In this document: piece by piece, positions 9,323 to 17,408 of the stretch
Position numbering within the stretch: the first letter of the stretch is position 1
Layout: each line of letters starts with the position of its first letter
Assembly: GCF_000993785.3 (NCBI RefSeq)
Contig: NZ_CP009922.3
Span: forward strand, 1,178,001-1,242,000
Direction: 5' to 3'
Length of the DNA: 64,000 nucleotides
Source: Streptomyces xiamenensis
GTDB lineage: Bacteria > Actinomycetota > Actinomycetes > Streptomycetales > Streptomycetaceae
Made by a program: the position numbers and the translations under genes
Notes under the pieces: generated by a model
Seen by the model: only the letters and a program-made list of their open reading frames with translations
Database searches by the model: none
Told to the model about the DNA's origin: nothing

Positions 9323-10296
9323 GGCTGGTTCGTCTCCGCGTTAGTGGCGGCTTCCGTCTGCTCGATGCCCGCCGGGATGAAGCCCGTCTGACCCTGGGCA
9401 GCCAGATCCTGGAGGTGCTGCTGGTACTCCTCGGGGGAGACGACCTTCACGTTGAAGAGCATCCGGGCATGGGCCTCGCCGCACAGCTCGGCGCACTTGC
9501 CCATGAAGGTGCCCTGCTTGTTCGGGGTCACCTCGAAGCGGTTGGTGTGCCCGGGGATCGCGTCCTGCTTCATGAGGAACGGAACCACCCAGAAGGAGTG
9601 GTTGACGTCCCGCGACGTGATGATGAACTGAACCGTCTCGCCCTCGGGCAGCCACAGGGTGGGCCCGGGGTTGCCGGTGTCCGGGTCGCGGTCGTCCAGC
9701 GCGCCCACGGTGTAGACCCCGTCCGCGTTCTCCGGGACGGCCTCCATGAAGCGGTCGGGGATGGACGCCAGCTCGGGAGCGTTCTGGGCGAACTTCTGGG
9801 TCTCGGTCTCCTCGGACAGATGTCCGACCGGCTCCAGGTAGTTGAAGGCCCAGCTCCACTGGAAACCGACCACGTTGATCACGTGGTCCGGCTGGTCCGA
9901 GGTCTCCAGGAGCTTGGTCTGGTCACGTGCGGTGAAGTAGAAGAGGACCGAGACGATCACCAGCGGAACCAGGGTGTACAGCGCCTCGATGGGCAGGTTG
10001 TACCGGTTCTGCGGCGGCACTTCCACCTTGGTCCTGGACCGGCGGTGGAAGAAGACACTCCACAGGATCAGCCCCCACACCAGTACGCCCGTCACCAGAG
10101 CGGCGGCCCACGAGCCCTGCCACAGGGACAGAATGCGCGGCGCCTCCTCCGTCACCGGAGTGGGCATACCGAGACGGGGGAAGTCCTCGGATGTGCAACC
10201 TGTCGCGGTCGCCAGGACCAAGCCCGCGAGCAACGCCTGCGGCAGGATCCGCCGCACCGGGCGCCGCGACGAGCGGTCGGAGCCGTTGGGACTCAC
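9319..10296 (-). CDS. ctaC: cytochrome c oxidase subunit II (lipoprotein)
   Basis: Holds the CuA centre that receives electrons from QcrC. I start it at GTG 10296 because GGGAAGG lies 6 bases upstream; in-frame codons further up have no such site. The 325 residues begin with a basic segment, a hydrophobic stretch and a lipobox ATGC (Cys34), followed by two membrane helices and a C-terminal cupredoxin domain with the CuA ligands [12 protein letters not shown]. An N-terminal lipid anchor is usual for bacterial subunit II. First gene of ctaCDF. Confidence 0.95.
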   Translation of the reverse strand: MSPNGSDRSSRRPVRRILPQALLAGLVLATATGCTSEDFPRLGMPTPVTEEAPRILSLWQGSWAAALVTGVLVWGLILWSVFFHRRSRTKVEVPPQNRYNLPIEALYTLVPLVIVSVLFYFTARDQTKLLETSDQPDHVINVVGFQWSWAFNYLEPVGHLSEETETQKFAQNAPELASIPDRFMEAVPENADGVYTVGALDDRDPDTGNPGPTLWLPEGETVQFIITSRDVNHSFWVVPFLMKQDAIPGHTNRFEVTPNKQGTFMGKCAELCGEAHARMLFNVKVVSPEEYQQHLQDLAAQGQTGFIPAGIEQTEAATNAETNQP

Positions 10297-10379
10297 GTAG
10301 CGCCTTCCCGAGAGTCTCGCCCGCGGTATACGGCCACTGCCTTCGCCCGGGGCGGGGGCACCGGCCCTGACACGGGCAG

Positions 10380-10408
10380 GGGTTTGGATGTTTATGCGGT
10401 GCAAACCC
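10380..10408. promoter_or_regulatory. hairpin in the ctaC / desulfurase intergenic region
   Basis: GGGTTTG and CAAACCC enclose a 15-base AT-richer loop inside the 290-base space between the divergent ctaC and cysteine desulfurase genes. It is the only local AT-rich patch there and probably marks the promoter area of ctaC. The rest of this gap shows no recognisable gene or site. Confidence 0.3.
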
Positions 10409-10586
10409 TACTGGACGCTATTTGAGGTCGTGCGGGGAGGGTGCCCAACCCGGCGCGCCGGTTCCCCCACCCGCCGAGTCCCCGCTCAGCGCCCCCTTCT
10501 GACGCCGTGCGAGCGCGTCGGGCACAGGGGTTCGATACCGGGTGGCCGCGGGCACCGGGTTGACGCGGGGGCGCTACGTTCAGGGG

Positions 10587-11978
10587 GTGTCCTACTTCGA
10601 TGCCGCCTCCTCCCTCCCTCTGCACCCGGTCGCCCGGCAGGCCCTGCTGGCCGCGCTCGACGACGGGTGGGCCGACCCAGGCCGCCCGCACCGTGAGGGC
10701 CGCCGGGCCAGGATGCTGCTGGACGCGGCGCGCGAGTCGGCGGCGGAAGCGGTCGGCTGCCGCCCCGACGAACTGACGTTCACCCCTTCGGGTACCCGTG
10801 CGCTGCACACCGGCATCGCGGGCGCACTGGCCGGCCGCCGCCGGGTGAGCCGGCGGCTGCTGGTGTCGGCGGTCGAGCACTCGGCCGTACTGCACGCCGC
10901 AGGGACGCACGAGGCGGCGGGCGGCACCGTCACCGAACTGCCGGTCGAGCGCACCGGACGGCTGCGCACCGACGCCCTGCGGCAGGCGCTGGGCGACGGC
11001 GACCCGGCAGCGCTGGTCTGCCTCCAGTCCGCCAACCACGAGGTGGGCACCGCCCAGCCGGTCGCGGAGGCGGCCGAGCTGTGCTGGGCGGCCGGGGTCC
11101 CGCTGCTGGTGGACGCGGCCCAGTCGCTGCCCTGGGGTCCGGTGCCCGGCGACTGGTCGCTGCTGGCGGCCAGCGCGCACAAGTGGGGCGGCCCGGCCGG
11201 GGTGGGGCTGCTCGTGGTGCGCAAGGGCGTACGGTTCGCTCCCCCGCCGCCCGCCGACGAGCGCGAACGCGGCCGGGCGGCCGGCTTCGAGAACATCCCG
11301 GCGATCGTGGCGGCGGCGGCCTCGCTGCGCGCGGTCCACCAGGAGGCCGCGGCCGAGGCGGAGCGGCTGACCGCCCTGGTGGACCGGATCAGGGACCGGG
11401 TGCCGGAACTCGTCCCCGACACCGAGGTGGTGGGCGACCCGGTGCGGCGGCTGCCGCACCTGGTCACCTTCTCCTGCCTCTACGCGGACGGCGAGGCGCT
11501 GCTGCACGCCCTGGACCGGGCCGGCTTCGCGGTCTCCTCCGGCTCCTCGTGCACCTCCTCGACGCTCACGCCCAGCCATGTCCTGCGGGCGATGGGCGTG
11601 CTCTCGGAGGGCAACGTGCGGGTCTCGCTGCCGCCGGGGACCAGCCGCGGGGAGGTGAACCGTTTCCTGGCCACCCTCCCCGAGGCGGTCGGCTCCGTCC
11701 GTGCCCAGCTGGTGCCGGACGCCGAGCCGGTGGTGGTGGCGAGCGGCCCGGACGGGGTGACGGTGGACGCGCTCGGCAAGCGCTGCCCGGTCCCGGTGAT
11801 CGAGCTGGCGGCGGTGATCGGCACCGTGCCGGTGGGCGCGGTGGTCACCGTCCTGTCCGACGACGAGGCCGCCCGTCTGGACATCCCCGCCTGGTGCCAC
11901 ACCCACCACCACGACTATCTGGGCGAGAGCGAAGCGGACGCGGGCGCCACCGCGTACCGGGTCCGCCGGGCGGAGTGA
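10587..11978 (+). CDS. cysteine desulfurase fused to a TusA-like sulfur carrier
   Basis: The N-terminal 375 residues are a class V PLP aminotransferase of the NifS/IscS type: PLP lysine in SAHKWGG (Lys199) and a catalytic cysteine in SGSSCTSS (Cys322). The last about 75 residues are a TusA/SirA domain whose CPVP motif (Cys400) is the persulfide acceptor. One chain can therefore take sulfur from cysteine and hold it as a carrier persulfide (inference). Start GTG 10587 follows an AG-rich stretch and gives the expected N-terminus YFDAAS. It may feed Fe-S or thiolation pathways; erpA and nadA lie 3-5 kb away. Confidence 0.9.
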   Translation: MSYFDAASSLPLHPVARQALLAALDDGWADPGRPHREGRRARMLLDAARESAAEAVGCRPDELTFTPSGTRALHTGIAGALAGRRRVSRRLLVSAVEHSAVLHAAGTHEAAGGTVTELPVERTGRLRTDALRQALGDGDPAALVCLQSANHEVGTAQPVAEAAELCWAAGVPLLVDAAQSLPWGPVPGDWSLLAASAHKWGGPAGVGLLVVRKGVRFAPPPPADERERGRAAGFENIPAIVAAAASLRAVHQEAAAEAERLTALVDRIRDRVPELVPDTEVVGDPVRRLPHLVTFSCLYADGEALLHALDRAGFAVSSGSSCTSSTLTPSHVLRAMGVLSEGNVRVSLPPGTSRGEVNRFLATLPEAVGSVRAQLVPDAEPVVVASGPDGVTVDALGKRCPVPVIELAAVIGTVPVGAVVTVLSDDEAARLDIPAWCHTHHHDYLGESEADAGATAYRVRRAE

Positions 11979-12057
11979 ACGGCCGGGGCACGGCATCTGG
12001 CCGCGCCGGAACATCGCGCCGGGGAAATCACCCGGACGGCCCGCTCCGGGGGCGCCC

Positions 12058-12086
12058 CTCCCGCCACCTCGGGTGAGGTGCGGGAG
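12058..12086. terminator. terminator between convergent desulfurase and kinase genes
   Basis: CTCCCGCCACCTC and GAGGTGCGGGAG form a 12-bp stem with one bulged C, placed between two converging stop codons. Confidence 0.7.
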
Positions 12087-12118
12087 CAGCGCAGGCGGCA
12101 CCGGAGCCCGGAGGCTCC

Positions 12119-13093
12119 CTAGAGCAGGTGCTCGCGGACCTCGGCCGCCGCGTCCGCGCCGTACGCCTTGGTGAAGCGCTCCATGAAGGCGCCCCGGCGC
12201 AGCGTGTACTCCTGGGTGCCGACCGTCTCGATCACCAGCGTGGCCAGCATGCAGCCCACCTGGGCGGAACGCTCCAGCGAGGCGCCCCAGGCCAGCCCGG
12301 CCAGGAACCCGGCGCGGAAGGCGTCGCCGACGCCGGTCGGGTCGGTCTTCGACTCCTCCTGGGCGCAGCCGACGAAGATCGTCTCCTGGCCCGCCCGGTC
12401 GATCCGCACCCCGCGCGCGCCCAGCGTGGTGACCTGGGTGCCGACCTTGCTGAGCACCTCCTCGGCCGACCAGCCGGTCTTGGTCTCGATGAGGGCCTTC
12501 TCGTACTCGTTGTTGAAGAGGTAGGCGGCGCCCTCGGTGAGGTTCTTGATGTCCTCGCCGTCCATCCGCGCCAGCTGCTGCGAGTAGTCGGCGGCGAAGG
12601 GGATGCCCCGGGTGCGGCACTCCTCGGTGTGGCGCATCATCGCCTCGGGGTCATCGGCCCCGATGTGCACCAGGTCCAGGTCACCGACGCGGGCGGCCAC
12701 CGCCGCCAGCTCGATCAGCCGGGCCTCGCTCATGGCGCCGGTGTAGAAGGAGCCGATCTGGTTGTGGTCGGCGTCCGTCGTGCACACGAAACGGGCGGTG
12801 TGCAGCACCTCGGAGATCCGTACGGCGGAGGTGTCCACGCCGTGCCGGTCCAGCCAGGCCCGGTACTCCTCGAAGTCCTCGCCGGCCGCGCCCACCAGGA
12901 TTGGGCGGGCGCCGAGCTGCCCCATCCCGAAGCAGATGTTGGCGCCGACCCCGCCGCGGCGCACCTCCAGGGCGTCGACGAGGAAGGAGAGCGAGACGGT
13001 GTGCAGCTGATCCCCCACCAACTGGTCGGCGAACCGACCGGGGAAGGTCATCAGATGGTCATGGGCGATGGAGCCGGAGACGGCGATGCGCAC
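12119..13093 (-). CDS. cbhK: PfkB-family carbohydrate kinase (adenosine/ribokinase-like)
   Basis: The 324 residues have the PfkB layout: the N-terminal signature RRGGVGANICFGMGQLG (about 40-56) and the C-terminal anion-hole motif DPTGVGDAFRAGF with the catalytic Asp. Streptomyces genomes carry this gene beside the cysteine desulfurase, and it is often named cbhK; the substrate (sugar or nucleoside) is not decided by the sequence. Start GTG 13093 gives VRIAVSGSIAHD, the expected first strand, with GGGAG upstream. The stop is close to the convergent desulfurase gene and its shared terminator. Confidence 0.85.
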   Translation of the reverse strand: MRIAVSGSIAHDHLMTFPGRFADQLVGDQLHTVSLSFLVDALEVRRGGVGANICFGMGQLGARPILVGAAGEDFEEYRAWLDRHGVDTSAVRISEVLHTARFVCTTDADHNQIGSFYTGAMSEARLIELAAVAARVGDLDLVHIGADDPEAMMRHTEECRTRGIPFAADYSQQLARMDGEDIKNLTEGAAYLFNNEYEKALIETKTGWSAEEVLSKVGTQVTTLGARGVRIDRAGQETIFVGCAQEESKTDPTGVGDAFRAGFLAGLAWGASLERSAQVGCMLATLVIETVGTQEYTLRRGAFMERFTKAYGADAAAEVREHLL

Positions 13094-13210
13094 GGTGGAC
13101 TGCTCCCGGGGAGGCACGGATATCGGCCCGACCAGGCTACCGGTGGCCCCAGGAACCCGGCGCGGGGTCGTTCCGTCCCAGTGGTAAGAGCCCATGGAAG
13201 GAGCTTGGCC

Positions 13211-14791
13211 GTGACGGAAGAGTCGGACGAGACAGAAGTGCTCACCCCGGCGCAGGAGCCACCCCGCAGGGAACGCCCGCGCTGGCTGACCGTCACCGCG
13301 GGAGCCCTGGGCGTCGCCCTGCTGACGGGCGGCCTCTTCGGCGCGCAGGCGGTGCTCGGCGGCGGCGAGGGCGGGGGCGGGGAGTGGGAGGGAGCCCTGG
13401 AACCGGAGTGGAGCGATCCCGGGTCGCGCACCGCGGGAGAAGGGGTCGCCGACTGGCCGGGCGGGTACTGGGGATCGGAGCTGGTGGCCACCGGGCCGCT
13501 GCCGCAGGGCCCGGGGAGCGCGGCGGTGTACGGATTCGCGGAGGGGATCGACGAGGAGCGGGTGGCCGAACTGGCCGCGGCGCTCGGGGTGGAGGGGGAG
13601 CCCAGGCTCAGCGACGGCCACTGGTGGCACGCCGCCGGGCCGGACGCGAACGGCTCCTATCTCTCGGCGACCAGGGAGACGGGTCAGTGGTTCTACTCGG
13701 CCGAATCCGGGGTCGACGCGTACACGACGGTGGAGCCCAGCGATCCGGATGACCCGCACACCATCGTGAGCAGCGAGGGAGTGCCGGCGGAGCCCGTGGG
13801 GCCCGCACCGTCCAGGGAGGAGGCGCTGGCGGCCGCCGCACCGCTGCTCGACCTGCTGGGGCTGACGGACGCGCCGGTGGAGGAGCTGGATCGCCACGAC
13901 GGGAACCGCACGCTGCTGTTCCCCCGCATGGTGGACGGTCTGCGGGCCCACGGTCTGGAGACCGAGATCACGGTGTCGTCGCAGGGCGCGATCGTCTCCG
14001 CCTCCGGATCGGTCGGCGAGCCGGTGGCGGAGCGGGAGCGGGAGATGCTGAGCGCCCAGGAGACGCTGGACGCACGCAACGCGGCCGAGGCGGGCCCGCT
14101 GGCCCGGATGGAGCCCGGCTTCGCCGACTGTCCGACACTGCTGCCCGAGGAGATGCCGCACATCGACGGCGACCCGGAGGGCGAGTCCGCCGGGGCGACG
14201 GTCGCGGAGTGCAAGCCGGTGCCGCTGCCGGAGCCGATCGAGCTGCCCGAGCCGGTCGTCGAACAGCTGGAGGTGACCGGCGCCGAGCAGGTCCTGATGC
14301 TGTGGCAGGAGAACGACTTCACCCCGTCCACGCTGGTGCCGGGCTGGTCCTACACCCTGAGCGGCGGCGACGGGTTCGGCAGCACCCTCCAGTACCCGGC
14401 GGTGGAGTTCGACGGGATCCCGGACGGCTCGTACCCCGACTCCGGCTCCTCCGCCGGGTCGGCCGAGCCGGCGTACCCCGGGGACGGCGGCACGACCGGT
14501 GGCTCGGACGGCGGGGAGGAGCCCGGGTACACCGGGACCTCCGTCGAGTCCTACGACCCGCAGGACACCGCGCTCGACCTGACCTACTGGACCGGGGTGT
14601 GCGCCGAGTACCGCCTGGTCGCCGAGGAGTCGGCGGACGAGGTGCGGGTGCTGGTCGAGGAGGTGCCGGGTGATCCGTACGACGCGTGCATCCTGGTGGC
14701 CGAGGAGCAGACCGGTGAGCTGACGCTGGACTCCCCCATCGGCGACCGGACGCTGGTCGACGAGTGGGGTCAGGAGATCCCGGTGAGCTGA
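13211..14791 (+). CDS. membrane-anchored acidic extracellular protein, unknown
   Basis: I do not recognise a family. The 526 residues start at GTG 13211, nine bases after AAGGAG. An acidic cytoplasmic tail (1-24) is followed by one membrane helix (about 25-47) and a long extracellular region that is strongly acidic and rich in Gly, Pro and Ser around residues 410-445. At least four cysteines (in FADCPT, AECKPV, GVCAEY, DACILV) could form disulfides outside. Its upstream space with cbhK (117 bases) must hold divergent promoters. A strong terminator follows, so it is transcribed alone. Confidence 0.8.
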   Translation: MTEESDETEVLTPAQEPPRRERPRWLTVTAGALGVALLTGGLFGAQAVLGGGEGGGGEWEGALEPEWSDPGSRTAGEGVADWPGGYWGSELVATGPLPQGPGSAAVYGFAEGIDEERVAELAAALGVEGEPRLSDGHWWHAAGPDANGSYLSATRETGQWFYSAESGVDAYTTVEPSDPDDPHTIVSSEGVPAEPVGPAPSREEALAAAAPLLDLLGLTDAPVEELDRHDGNRTLLFPRMVDGLRAHGLETEITVSSQGAIVSASGSVGEPVAEREREMLSAQETLDARNAAEAGPLARMEPGFADCPTLLPEEMPHIDGDPEGESAGATVAECKPVPLPEPIELPEPVVEQLEVTGAEQVLMLWQENDFTPSTLVPGWSYTLSGGDGFGSTLQYPAVEFDGIPDGSYPDSGSSAGSAEPAYPGDGGTTGGSDGGEEPGYTGTSVESYDPQDTALDLTYWTGVCAEYRLVAEESADEVRVLVEEVPGDPYDACILVAEEQTGELTLDSPIGDRTLVDEWGQEIPVS

Positions 14792-14820
14792 GCGGCGGCG
14801 CACCACAGGCCGTGGCACGG

Positions 14821-14859
14821 CGAAGGGCGGCGGCCCCATCAGGGGGCCGCCGCCCTTCG
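14821..14859. terminator. strong bidirectional terminator
   Basis: CGAAGGGCGGCGGCCCC and its exact complement flank a five-base loop (17-bp perfect stem) between the convergent unknown membrane-protein gene and erpA. Confidence 0.9.
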
Positions 14860-14881
14860 CGCGCGTGCTGGTGTGTGCGAC

Positions 14882-15235
14882 TCAGTTGAAGGAGTCGCCG
14901 CAGGCGCAGGAGCCGGTGGCGTTGGGGTTGTCGATGGTGAAGCCCTGCTTCTCGATGGTGTCGACGAAGTCGATGGAGGCGCCGCCCAGGTACGGGGCGC
15001 TCATCCGGTCGGTGACGACCTTGACGCCGTCGAAGTCCTTGACGACATCGCCGTCGAGCGAGCGCTCGTCGAAGAAGAGCTGGTAGCGCAGCCCGGAGCA
15101 GCCACCCGGCTGGACCGCCACGCGCAGTGCGAGGTCTTCCCGGCCTTCCTGCTCCAGCAGGCTCTTGACCTTGGCCGCGGCCGCGTCGGAAAGGATGATG
15201 CCGTCGCTCACAACGGTCTGGTCCGATACGGACAT
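14882..15235 (-). CDS. erpA: iron-sulfur cluster insertion protein, A-type carrier
   Basis: Delivers Fe-S clusters to target enzymes. The 117 residues match the A-type (IscA/ErpA/HesB) fold with its three ligands Cys46 (GGCSG), Cys110 and Cys112 (SCACGDSFN). It is divergent from nadA, whose product is a 4Fe-4S enzyme, with 238 bases between the starts that contain several palindromes (see 15383-15424), so the two may be co-regulated. Cofactor supply to NadA is a plausible but unproven link. Confidence 0.93.
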   Translation of the reverse strand: MSVSDQTVVSDGIILSDAAAAKVKSLLEQEGREDLALRVAVQPGGCSGLRYQLFFDERSLDGDVVKDFDGVKVVTDRMSAPYLGGASIDFVDTIEKQGFTIDNPNATGSCACGDSFN

Positions 15236-15382
15236 CTGCTTCTCTCCCGGGTAGTACGGAATCCTCTGCCGGCTGCTCCAACAGAAAGCCCTACGGAATC
15301 ATTCCGGTTCTGGGCGGGTGTTTTTCCCTTCTTCCCATGCTCGCACACCCCCGAGGACCCGAAACCGGGGATGCGTCACATT

Positions 15383-15424
15383 GACGCTTTCAGCGTCGTC
15401 AAACTGACGCGAAGCGGCTATCAT
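15383..15424. promoter_or_regulatory. palindrome cluster between erpA and nadA
   Basis: Two adjoining perfect palindromes, GACGCTTTCAGCGTC (15383-15397) and CGTCAAACTGACG (15397-15409), share a base. A TATCAT hexamer at 15419-15424 is a possible nadA -10. On the minus strand a TTGACG at 15402-15397 could be an erpA -35. A third, weaker repeat CGTC-N5-GACG follows downstream. The clustering over the promoter area suggests a repressor operator. Confidence 0.5.
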
Positions 15425-15473
15425 CCATAACGTCAGATAGACGAAAAGGCGTGGACGCGCCGGAAAGGGTTGG

Positions 15474-16670
15474 GTGGCCGTGAACACCGCCCCGAGCACC
15501 GCCGATCCCCTGGATGTCCAGCCCTCTCCCCTGGCCCTGCTGCTGCTGGGCCGCGAGGCCGACGCCGCCAGCGAGCGCGGCGTGGACTGCCCCGGCGACC
15601 TCCCCTCCCCCTCGGACCCCGACCTGGTCGCCCGGGCCCGCGCCGCCAAGGAGCGGCTGGGCGAGCGCGTCTTCGTCCTGGGCCACCACTACCAGCGCGA
15701 CGAGGTCATCCAGTTCGCCGATGTCACCGGCGACTCCTTCAAGCTCGCCCGTGACGCCGCAGCCCGCCCCGACGCCGAGTACATCGTCTTCTGCGGCGTG
15801 CACTTCATGGCCGAGTCCGCCGACATCCTCACCACCGACGACCAGCGGGTCATCCTGCCCGACCTGGCCGCCGGCTGCTCGATGGCCGACATGGCCACCG
15901 CCGAGCAGGTGGCCGAGGCCTGGGACGTCCTCACCGAGGCCGGGGTCGCCGAGCGGACCGTGCCCGTCTCGTACATGAACTCCTCCGCCGACATCAAGGC
16001 CTTCACCGGCCGGCACGGCGGCACCATCTGCACCTCCTCCAACGCCGAGCGCGCCCTGCGCTGGGCCTTCGGGCAGGGCGAGAAGGTGCTCTTCCTCCCC
16101 GACCAGCACCTGGGCCGCAACACCGCCGTGCGCGACCTGGGCCTGTCCCTGGAGGACTGCGTCCTCTACAACCCGCACAAGCCGAACGGCGGGCTCACCG
16201 CCCAGCAGCTGCGCGACGCGAAGATGATCCTGTGGCGCGGCCACTGCTCGGTGCACGGCCGGTTCTCGCTGGAGTCGGTGGAGGACGTCCGGGCCCGGGT
16301 CCCCGGCGTCAACGTCCTGGTGCACCCCGAGTGCCGGCACGAGGTGGTCGCCGCCGCCGACTACGTCGGATCGACCGAGTACATCATCAACACCCTGGAC
16401 GCGGCCCCGGCCGGCTCCAAGTGGGCGATCGGCACCGAGCTGAACCTGGTCCGCCGGCTGGCGAATCGTTACGCCGCCGAGGGCAAGGAGATCGTGTTCC
16501 TCGACCGGACCGTCTGCTTCTGCTCCACCATGAACCGCATCGACCTGCCCCACCTGGTGTGGACGCTGGAGGCGCTGGCCGAGGGGCGCACCGTCAACCG
16601 CATCACGGTCGACCCGCAGACCGAGAAGTACGCCAAGCTGGCCCTGGAGCAGATGCTCGCCCTGCCCTGA
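15474..16670 (+). CDS. nadA: quinolinate synthase A
   Basis: Condenses iminoaspartate and dihydroxyacetone phosphate to quinolinate in NAD synthesis, using an oxygen-sensitive 4Fe-4S cluster. The 398 residues contain the family's GHHYQRDEV motif and three spaced cysteines suited to the cluster (FCGVHF, GHCSVHG, and the CFC of DRTVCFCSTMN). The start could be GTG 15474 or GTG 15480; GGAAAGGG lies 5-11 bases upstream of both. nadB and nadC do not follow, so the gene is transcribed alone up to the hairpin at 16683. Confidence 0.95.
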   Translation: MAVNTAPSTADPLDVQPSPLALLLLGREADAASERGVDCPGDLPSPSDPDLVARARAAKERLGERVFVLGHHYQRDEVIQFADVTGDSFKLARDAAARPDAEYIVFCGVHFMAESADILTTDDQRVILPDLAAGCSMADMATAEQVAEAWDVLTEAGVAERTVPVSYMNSSADIKAFTGRHGGTICTSSNAERALRWAFGQGEKVLFLPDQHLGRNTAVRDLGLSLEDCVLYNPHKPNGGLTAQQLRDAKMILWRGHCSVHGRFSLESVEDVRARVPGVNVLVHPECRHEVVAAADYVGSTEYIINTLDAAPAGSKWAIGTELNLVRRLANRYAAEGKEIVFLDRTVCFCSTMNRIDLPHLVWTLEALAEGRTVNRITVDPQTEKYAKLALEQMLALP

Positions 16671-16682
16671 CCCGCACGACAC

Positions 16683-16710
16683 CACGGGGGCCCCGCACGG
16701 GGCCCCCGTG
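16683..16710. terminator. terminator between nadA and the response-regulator gene
   Basis: CACGGGGGCCCC and GGGGCCCCCGTG form a perfect 12-bp stem around GCAC, between convergent stop codons. Confidence 0.85.
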
Positions 16711-16718
16711 CCCGGCCC

Positions 16719-17396
16719 TCAGCCGGGGAAGCGGGGCCGCACCAGACCCGTCTCGTACGCGGTCATCACCAGCTGGGCCCGGTCCCGGGCCGCCAGCTTG
16801 GTCAGCAGCCGGTTGATGTGGGTCTTCACCGTCAGCGGGCTCACCTCGAAGCGGGCCGCGATCTCGTCGTTGGACAGCCCGCCCGCCACCTCCACCAGCA
16901 CCTCGCGCTCGCGGGCCGTCAGCACCTGGAGGTCGGCCGCCGCGCCACCACCCGCCGCGCCGTGGTCCCCGGTGGCCAGGAAGCGGGTGATCAGCGAGCG
17001 CGTCGCGGCCGGTGACAGCAGCGCCTCCCCGGCCGCCACCAGCCGGATCGCCGACAGCAGCTCGCCCGGCTCGGCACCCTTGCCCAGGAACCCGGAGGCG
17101 CCGGCCCGCAGCGACTCCACCACGTAGTCGTCCGACTCGAAGGTGGTCAGAATGACCACCCGCACCGCGCTCAGCGCCGGGTCGGCGCTGATCTCCCGGG
17201 TCGCGGCGAGCCCGTCGAGCCCGGGCATCCGGATGTCCATCAGCACCACATCGGCGCCCCGCTCACGCACCAGTGCCAGCGCCGCGGCGCCGTCCGACGC
17301 CTCACCGGTGACCGTCATGTCGGGCTCCGACTCCACCAGCACCCGGAACGCGCTGCGCAGCAGCGCCTGGTCATCGGCCAGGATCACCCGGATCAT
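16719..17396 (-). CDS. NarL/LuxR-family response regulator
   Basis: DNA-binding partner of the upstream kinase. The 225 residues comprise a receiver domain with the acidic pocket (LADDQ), phospho-acceptor Asp54 in VLMDIRMPG and the KG-containing last strand, then a LuxR helix-turn-helix (LTAREREVLVEVAGGLSNDEIAARF). I chose ATG 17396, nine bases after GAGAGGG; GTG 17402 is also possible. It follows the kinase gene by 12 bases. Downstream psp genes are on the same strand but separated by a hairpin; a role in envelope stress is only suggested by that proximity. Confidence 0.92.
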   Translation of the reverse strand: MIRVILADDQALLRSAFRVLVESEPDMTVTGEASDGAAALALVRERGADVVLMDIRMPGLDGLAATREISADPALSAVRVVILTTFESDDYVVESLRAGASGFLGKGAEPGELLSAIRLVAAGEALLSPAATRSLITRFLATGDHGAAGGGAAADLQVLTAREREVLVEVAGGLSNDEIAARFEVSPLTVKTHINRLLTKLAARDRAQLVMTAYETGLVRPRFPG

Positions 17397-17408
17397 GCCC
17401 ACACCCTC

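Noticed and set aside
13094-14839. N-terminal extension of cbhK to 906 residues
   Set aside because: The added sequence is antisense to the unknown membrane-protein gene and Arg/His-rich; the kinase fold begins at GTG 13093.
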